DNA of 64,000 bases, from contig NZ_FOIR01000004.1 in the NCBI RefSeq assembly GCF_900111145.1, positions 62,001 to 126,000 of the forward strand, in the 5' to 3' direction. The position numbers were made by a program, and so were the translations under genes. Source of the stretch: Roseivirga pacifica (GTDB taxonomy: Bacteria; Bacteroidota; Bacteroidia; Cytophagales; Cyclobacteriaceae). The notes under the pieces were generated by a model. The model had not been told where the DNA came from, made no database searches, and worked only from the letters and a program-made list of their open reading frames with translations. This document shows, piece by piece, positions 59,951 to 64,000 of the stretch. Position 1 is the stretch's first letter, and each line of letters starts with the position of its first letter.

Positions 59951-61258
59951 TTAATATCTGTAGTGCTCTGGCTTGAATGGTCCTTCAACAGTAACACCAA
60001 TGTATGATGCCTGATCTTCAGAAAGCGTATCTAACTCTACACCAATTTTCTCTAAGTGAAGTGCTGCAACCTTCTCATCCAAGTGCTTTGGCAACGTGTA
60101 AACTGCGTTTTCATAAGCCGCAGTGTTTGTCCAAAGTTCAAGTTGAGCCAAAGTTTGGTTGGTAAATGAGTTCGACATTACAAACGATGGGTGACCAGTA
60201 GCACAACCCAAATTCACCAAACGACCTTCAGCCAAAACAATAATATCGTTTCCTTCAATATTGTATAGGTCAACCTGAGGTTTGATCTCAATTTTAGTAT
60301 CGCCAAAAGTACCATTCAACCAAGCCATATCGATTTCATTATCGAAGTGACCGATATTACAAACGATGGTTTTGTCCTTCATCGCTCTAAAGTGTCTTTC
60401 AGCAATAATGTCCTTATTACCAGTTGCAGTAACCACAATATCAGCTCTTTTTACTGCATCGTCCATTTTCTTCACCTCGAAGCCGTCCATTGCGGCTTGC
60501 AAAGCACAGATTGGATCAATTTCAGTAACAATCACTCTTACGCCAGCACCTCTCAAAGAAGCAGCAGAACCTTTACCAACATCGCCATAACCAGCAACAA
60601 CAGCCACTTTACCTGCTAACATTACATCTGTAGCTCTTCTAATGGCATCTACCAAAGATTCCTTACAACCGTATTTATTATCGAATTTAGACTTAGTTAC
60701 AGAGTCGTTTACGTTAATGGCAGGCATTGGAAGTGTACCTTTCTTCATTCTTTCGTAAAGTCTGTGAACACCCGTAGTGGTTTCTTCAGAAAGCCCTTTG
60801 ATATCTGGTACCAACTGAGGGAACTGGTCTAGTACCATGTTGGTCAAATCACCACCATCATCTAGAATCATGTTCAATGGCTTGCCGCCTTCAAAAGCAT
60901 GAAGCGTTTGCTCAATACACCAGTCGAATTCTTCTTCGTTCATGCCTTTCCAAGCAAATACCGGAATACCAGCTTGTGCAATAGCAGCAGCAGCATGATC
61001 TTGAGTAGAGAAAATATTACAAGAAGACCAGGTAACTTCAGCACCAAGTTCAACTAAAGTTTCAATCAAAACTGCAGTCTGAATTGTCATGTGTAAACAG
61101 CCGGCAATTCTAGCACCCGCAAGAGGCTTGCTAGCACCATATTCTTCTCTTAGCGACATTAAGCCTGGCATTTCTGCCTCTGCCAATTGAATTTCTTTTC
61201 TACCCCAATCTGCGAGGTTTATGTCTTTTACCTTGTATGCTATTCCTGTTTCTTGCAT
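59951..61258 (-). CDS. ahcY: Adenosylhomocysteinase
   Basis: The protein has 435 residues from the ATG at 61258 ([12 protein letters not shown]); the frame runs on to 61282. It hydrolyses S-adenosylhomocysteine to adenosine and homocysteine, clearing product inhibition from methyltransferases such as the two just upstream. NAD-binding [38 protein letters not shown] and [11 protein letters not shown] are all conserved; C-terminal ends with FKPEHYRY. Promoter box at 61280, terminator at 59908. Confidence 0.97.
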   Translation of the reverse strand: MQETGIAYKVKDINLADWGRKEIQLAEAEMPGLMSLREEYGASKPLAGARIAGCLHMTIQTAVLIETLVELGAEVTWSSCNIFSTQDHAAAAIAQAGIPVFAWKGMNEEEFDWCIEQTLHAFEGGKPLNMILDDGGDLTNMVLDQFPQLVPDIKGLSEETTTGVHRLYERMKKGTLPMPAINVNDSVTKSKFDNKYGCKESLVDAIRRATDVMLAGKVAVVAGYGDVGKGSAASLRGAGVRVIVTEIDPICALQAAMDGFEVKKMDDAVKRADIVVTATGNKDIIAERHFRAMKDKTIVCNIGHFDNEIDMAWLNGTFGDTKIEIKPQVDLYNIEGNDIIVLAEGRLVNLGCATGHPSFVMSNSFTNQTLAQLELWTNTAAYENAVYTLPKHLDEKVAALHLEKIGVELDTLSEDQASYIGVTVEGPFKPEHYRY

Positions 61259-61279
61259 CGTTATCGTTATTTTGCTCGG

Positions 61280-61310
61280 CAAAGGTAGTACTTGCCAAAA
61301 GATTTTTCAA
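61280..61310 (-). promoter_or_regulatory. Bacteroidetes promoter for ahcY (TTG-20-TACCTTTG)
   Basis: On the minus strand TTG (61310-61308), 20 bases, then TACCTTTG (61287-61280), matching the -33/-7 pattern TTG-N19-21-TAnnTTTG. The start codon is 22 bases beyond the -7 element, giving a leader of about 17 bases. Confidence 0.65.
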
Positions 61311-61324
61311 TTATTACCCAAACT

Positions 61325-62083
61325 TCAAAACAAGAACTGAACTTCCTTAAAATCAAAGCGGTGCTCTCCTTGTTTCGATTCAATTATTAAATAACCAGAA
61401 TCTTCTACCCTTGTTATTTTTCCTTCAAATTCATATTCGGCTAAATACTTTCTGGTTTGCGCATAACCGAGCAACTTACCATAATAAGCTTCCTTCAATA
61501 AGTCGTACTGTTCACGCTTAAGCTGCAGATAGTACTTTTCTAAATTCATAAGTAATGAATGTAGTACTTCCTCTAAGCCGAAAGCACTGCCTGCCTCTTT
61601 GGCCAATGAAGTAGCCGTATTCACTTTAAAACTCAGTTGATTCACATTAAGGCCAATCCCTACAACCGTACTGGAAAGCCTACTCCCTTGAAAAGCATTT
61701 TCAACGAGTATTCCAGCTACCTTCCCACCATTTAAGTATACATCGTTTGGCCATTTAACTAGTGCCTGATCGTTTGGCAAAAACGCCTCAATTGTATCGT
61801 TTACAGCCAATGAAGCAACAATATTGAGAAAGAACTGCTTATCGGCCTTGAGAAAAGTAGGCGTCAGCACAACCGAAAAAGTCAGGTTTTCGCCTGGCTT
61901 GGCTTCCCAGCTATTGCCACGCTGGCCTTTGCCCTGTGTTTGGTCATCGGTTATAAAAACCGCACCTTCAATGGTGGCAGTATTCCTGACATGCTCTCTG
62001 GCGGTGTCATTAGTTGAATGACATGTTGGCATGTAAACTATCTGCTTTCCTAGAAATAAGCTGTTAGCAAGAATTTTGTACAA
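61325..62083 (-). CDS. birA: Biotin-[acetyl-CoA-carboxylase] ligase
   Basis: Single-domain biotin ligase attaching biotin to AccB Lys122. CHSTNDTA, the biotinyl-AMP loop GKGQRGNSW, KWPNDVYLNGGKVAGIL and VGIGLNVN are conserved. It lacks the N-terminal winged helix of E. coli BirA, so it should not be a repressor. No ATG start exists. I use TTG at 62083 (MYKILANSLFLG), the family's usual beginning; TTG at 62110 is also possible. It is divergent from rsfS. Confidence 0.9.
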   Translation of the reverse strand: MYKILANSLFLGKQIVYMPTCHSTNDTAREHVRNTATIEGAVFITDDQTQGKGQRGNSWEAKPGENLTFSVVLTPTFLKADKQFFLNIVASLAVNDTIEAFLPNDQALVKWPNDVYLNGGKVAGILVENAFQGSRLSSTVVGIGLNVNQLSFKVNTATSLAKEAGSAFGLEEVLHSLLMNLEKYYLQLKREQYDLLKEAYYGKLLGYAQTRKYLAEYEFEGKITRVEDSGYLIIESKQGEHRFDFKEVQFLF

Positions 62084-62140
62084 TGAATTTTTCGTAGTTT
62101 TAGACGCCAAAGAAAATAAAAATAGCGCAGAATCATTTTA

Positions 62141-62500
62141 ATGAAATCAGAAGAACTTAGCAGCCTGGTAGTGAAGGGTATGGAAGATATGAAGGCCGAA
62201 GACATTGTACTGATGGACCTTCGTAAAGTAAAAGGGGCCGTAAGCGATTTCTTCGTGTTGTGTTCCGGAAACTCTGACACACAAATTCAAGCCATAGCAG
62301 AATCAATTGAGAAAGAGGTTCATAAAGCCTCAAAAGAAAATCCATGGAGAAAAGAAGGTTTCACAAACCGCGAATGGATACTTATAGACTATGTGAACGT
62401 AGTGGCACATGTTTTCAAAAAAGACAAACGCGCATTTTTTGCCTTAGAAGAGCTCTGGGGTGATGCGGTAATAAGCGAAATTAACACTACACAACGCTAA
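62141..62500 (+). CDS. rsfS: Ribosome silencing factor RsfS
   Basis: A 119-residue protein of the RsfS/DUF143 family that binds L14 and blocks subunit joining in stationary phase. ADIVLMDLRKVKGAVSDFFVLCSGNSDTQ (read as DIVLMDLRKV then SDFFVLCSGNS) and WILIDYVNVVAHVF match the family. ftsH follows after 58 bases, the usual Bacteroidota order. Confidence 0.95.
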   Translation: MKSEELSSLVVKGMEDMKAEDIVLMDLRKVKGAVSDFFVLCSGNSDTQIQAIAESIEKEVHKASKENPWRKEGFTNREWILIDYVNVVAHVFKKDKRAFFALEELWGDAVISEINTTQR

Positions 62501-62558
62501 CATTATCGTTCGGTAAGCGTTAAAGAAAAGGTTTTATTTTATCGAAAAGAAAAGCAGA

Positions 62559-64000
62559 ATGCCTGATAAACCAAGAAAGAAAAACATTTTACCTACCCCA
62601 GGCCCGGGGAATAAGAAGCCTAACAATCAGGTTTGGATATTCATTACGCTAATTATTGTGTTTTTTGCCATTTCCTTTTTAACCAATCAAGGATCTGGTA
62701 TTGCAATTACACCTTCTCGCTTTGAGGAGATGATTAAAAGCAATGATGTAGCTAAGGTTGTATTTATAAAGAACCAAACCAATGTAGAGGTTACATTAAA
62801 GCAAGATGCACTAAGCAACGCCAAGTATAAAACTGAATTAGAAAACAACAGCTTATTCGGCATATCTCAAGGCCCGCATTATGTATTGAAAAACTACTTC
62901 TCGTCAGCAGATAAGTTTAGCGAGTACTACACCGAATTTTTAGACAATAACGGTATTGCCAAAGAACAGCAAATCCCTGTTGAATTTGACACTAGAACTA
63001 CCGTAATGGAGTTCTTAGGTACTTGGGGCTTCCTCATCATCATTATCCTTTTCTTTTGGTTAATGATGAGAAGAATGACTGGAAACGCAGGCCCTGGCGG
63101 ACAGATTTTCAACATTGGAAAATCGCGCGCAGCCTTGTTCGATGCAGAGAATAAAGTAAAAATCACTTTTGGAAATGTTGCCGGCCTAGATGAAGCTAAA
63201 GAAGAGGTTCGTGAGATCGTTGAATTCTTAAAGAACCCTTCAAAATTCACCAAGTTAGGTGGTAAAATCCCTAAGGGTGCCCTACTAGTAGGCCCTCCGG
63301 GAACAGGTAAAACCTTATTAGCCAAAGCCGTAGCAGGTGAAGCGGGCGTGCCTTTCTTCTCACTTTCAGGTTCCGATTTTGTGGAAATGTTTGTGGGTGT
63401 GGGAGCAGCACGTGTAAGAGACTTATTTAAGCAAGCCAAAGAAAAAGCACCATGTATTGTGTTTATCGATGAGATTGATGCAATCGGTCGTTCACGCGGC
63501 AAAGGACAAATGCCTGGCTCGAACGATGAGCGCGAAAACACACTCAACTCACTTTTGGTAGAGATGGACGGTTTCGCGACAGATTCAGGTGTTATCATTT
63601 TGGCAGCGACCAACAGACCTGATGTACTAGATAATGCCCTGTTAAGACCAGGCCGTTTCGATAGACAAATCAGTATTGACAAACCCGATATTGTTGGTAG
63701 AGAAGCCATTTTCAAGGTTCACCTTAAGCCAATTAAGCTTGAAAAGGACGTTGATCCTAAGAAACTTTCGGCACAAACCCCTGGTTTTGCAGGTGCTGAG
63801 ATAGCCAACGTTTGTAATGAAGCAGCACTTATTGCCGCTCGTAAAGACAAAAAGGCTGTTGATATGTCGGACTTCCAAGACGCAATTGACCGTGTAATTG
63901 GTGGTTTGGAAAAGAAGAACAAAATCATTTCTCCTGAAGAGAAGAAAATTGTTGCCTACCACGAGGCTGGCCACGCAGTAGCTGGCTGGTTCTTGGAGCA
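62559..64000 (+). CDS. ftsH: ATP-dependent zinc metalloprotease FtsH (5' part; cut by window edge)
   Basis: Membrane-bound AAA+ protease degrading misfolded membrane proteins. The frame from ATG 62559 is open to the right edge (480 codons). Two membrane segments (about 25-42 and 148-166) surround a periplasmic domain. Walker A GPPGTGKT, Walker [13 protein letters not shown], the pore FVEMFVGVG and the SRH region [10 protein letters not shown] are visible. The zinc motif HEAGH is at the end of the window (near 63960). The remaining peptidase domain lies outside. Confidence 0.97.
   Translation, partial: MPDKPRKKNILPTPGPGNKKPNNQVWIFITLIIVFFAISFLTNQGSGIAITPSRFEEMIKSNDVAKVVFIKNQTNVEVTLKQDALSNAKYKTELENNSLFGISQGPHYVLKNYFSSADKFSEYYTEFLDNNGIAKEQQIPVEFDTRTTVMEFLGTWGFLIIIILFFWLMMRRMTGNAGPGGQIFNIGKSRAALFDAENKVKITFGNVAGLDEAKEEVREIVEFLKNPSKFTKLGGKIPKGALLVGPPGTGKTLLAKAVAGEAGVPFFSLSGSDFVEMFVGVGAARVRDLFKQAKEKAPCIVFIDEIDAIGRSRGKGQMPGSNDERENTLNSLLVEMDGFATDSGVIILAATNRPDVLDNALLRPGRFDRQISIDKPDIVGREAIFKVHLKPIKLEKDVDPKKLSAQTPGFAGAEIANVCNEAALIAARKDKKAVDMSDFQDAIDRVIGGLEKKNKIISPEEKKIVAYHEAGHAVAGWFLE

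Noticed and set aside
1-64000. CRISPR arrays, insertion sequences, prophage, toxin-antitoxin pairs, replication origin
   Set aside because: No regularly spaced repeats, transposase, integrase, att-like duplication, toxin-antitoxin pair or DnaA-box cluster was seen.

Overview
The window looks like chromosome of a marine-type Bacteroidota, most likely order Cytophagales (a Roseivirga/Fulvivirga-like bacterium; genus is a guess). The signs are a SusC/SusD pair with an ECF sigma factor and a FecR anti-sigma factor, a C-terminal type IX secretion (T9SS) sorting domain, many short-lipobox lipoproteins, a fused E1 alpha/beta 2-oxoacid dehydrogenase, a short AMP nucleosidase, weak Shine-Dalgarno sequences, and several promoters of the Bacteroidetes TAnnTTTG type. 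One of these sits so that its predicted start of transcription falls on the 5' end of the RNase P RNA. Coding density is high and no phage, insertion sequence or CRISPR array was seen.

Layout. 1-3180: two related lipoproteins around a secreted esterase, then rnpB. 3337-6563: a sigma-54 type response regulator lacking its DNA-binding domain, a 45-residue lipoprotein missed by length filters, a LuxE-like acyl-protein synthetase and another lipoprotein. 6566-13711: metabolic genes (fused E1, alanine dehydrogenase, short-chain dehydrogenase, AlkB hydroxylase, HsdR_N-like nuclease, AMP nucleosidase). 13715-17994: a T9SS-secreted GH13 amylase and an MFS transporter with a LacI/MalR-like operator between them. 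18062-20382: an ExbB/ExbD/ExbD energiser operon, followed by tRNA-Ser(GGA). 20657-26824: seven minus-strand genes, mostly overlapping (asparaginase, TatD, two glycosyltransferases, polysaccharide deacetylase, SpoIIE phosphatase, small protein). 26931-30411: membrane-anchored XRE regulator plus CPBP protease, ruvC, DUF1801, FAS1 lipoprotein.

30609-40993 is the main accessory locus: ECF sigma factor, FecR, STN-containing SusC, SusD, a DUF285-repeat lipoprotein and a PI-PLC-like lipoprotein whose catalytic domain is split by about 270 residues with six roughly 49-residue repeats, probably a beta-propeller. It is built like a polysaccharide-utilisation locus but has a phospholipase-like enzyme instead of a glycosidase.

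41084-52889 is mainly housekeeping: HIT protein, greA, a 2-hydroxyacid dehydrogenase, mgtE, rsmA, pdxA, a SulP transporter, DUF177-rpmF, and fabH-efp-accB-accC. 52949-59905 holds glycosyltransferases and methyltransferases for surface glycans. 59951-64000 has ahcY, birA, rsfS and the first two thirds of ftsH, cut by the window edge.

All functions are inferred from sequence by eye. Family names come from recognised motifs and no database search was run.
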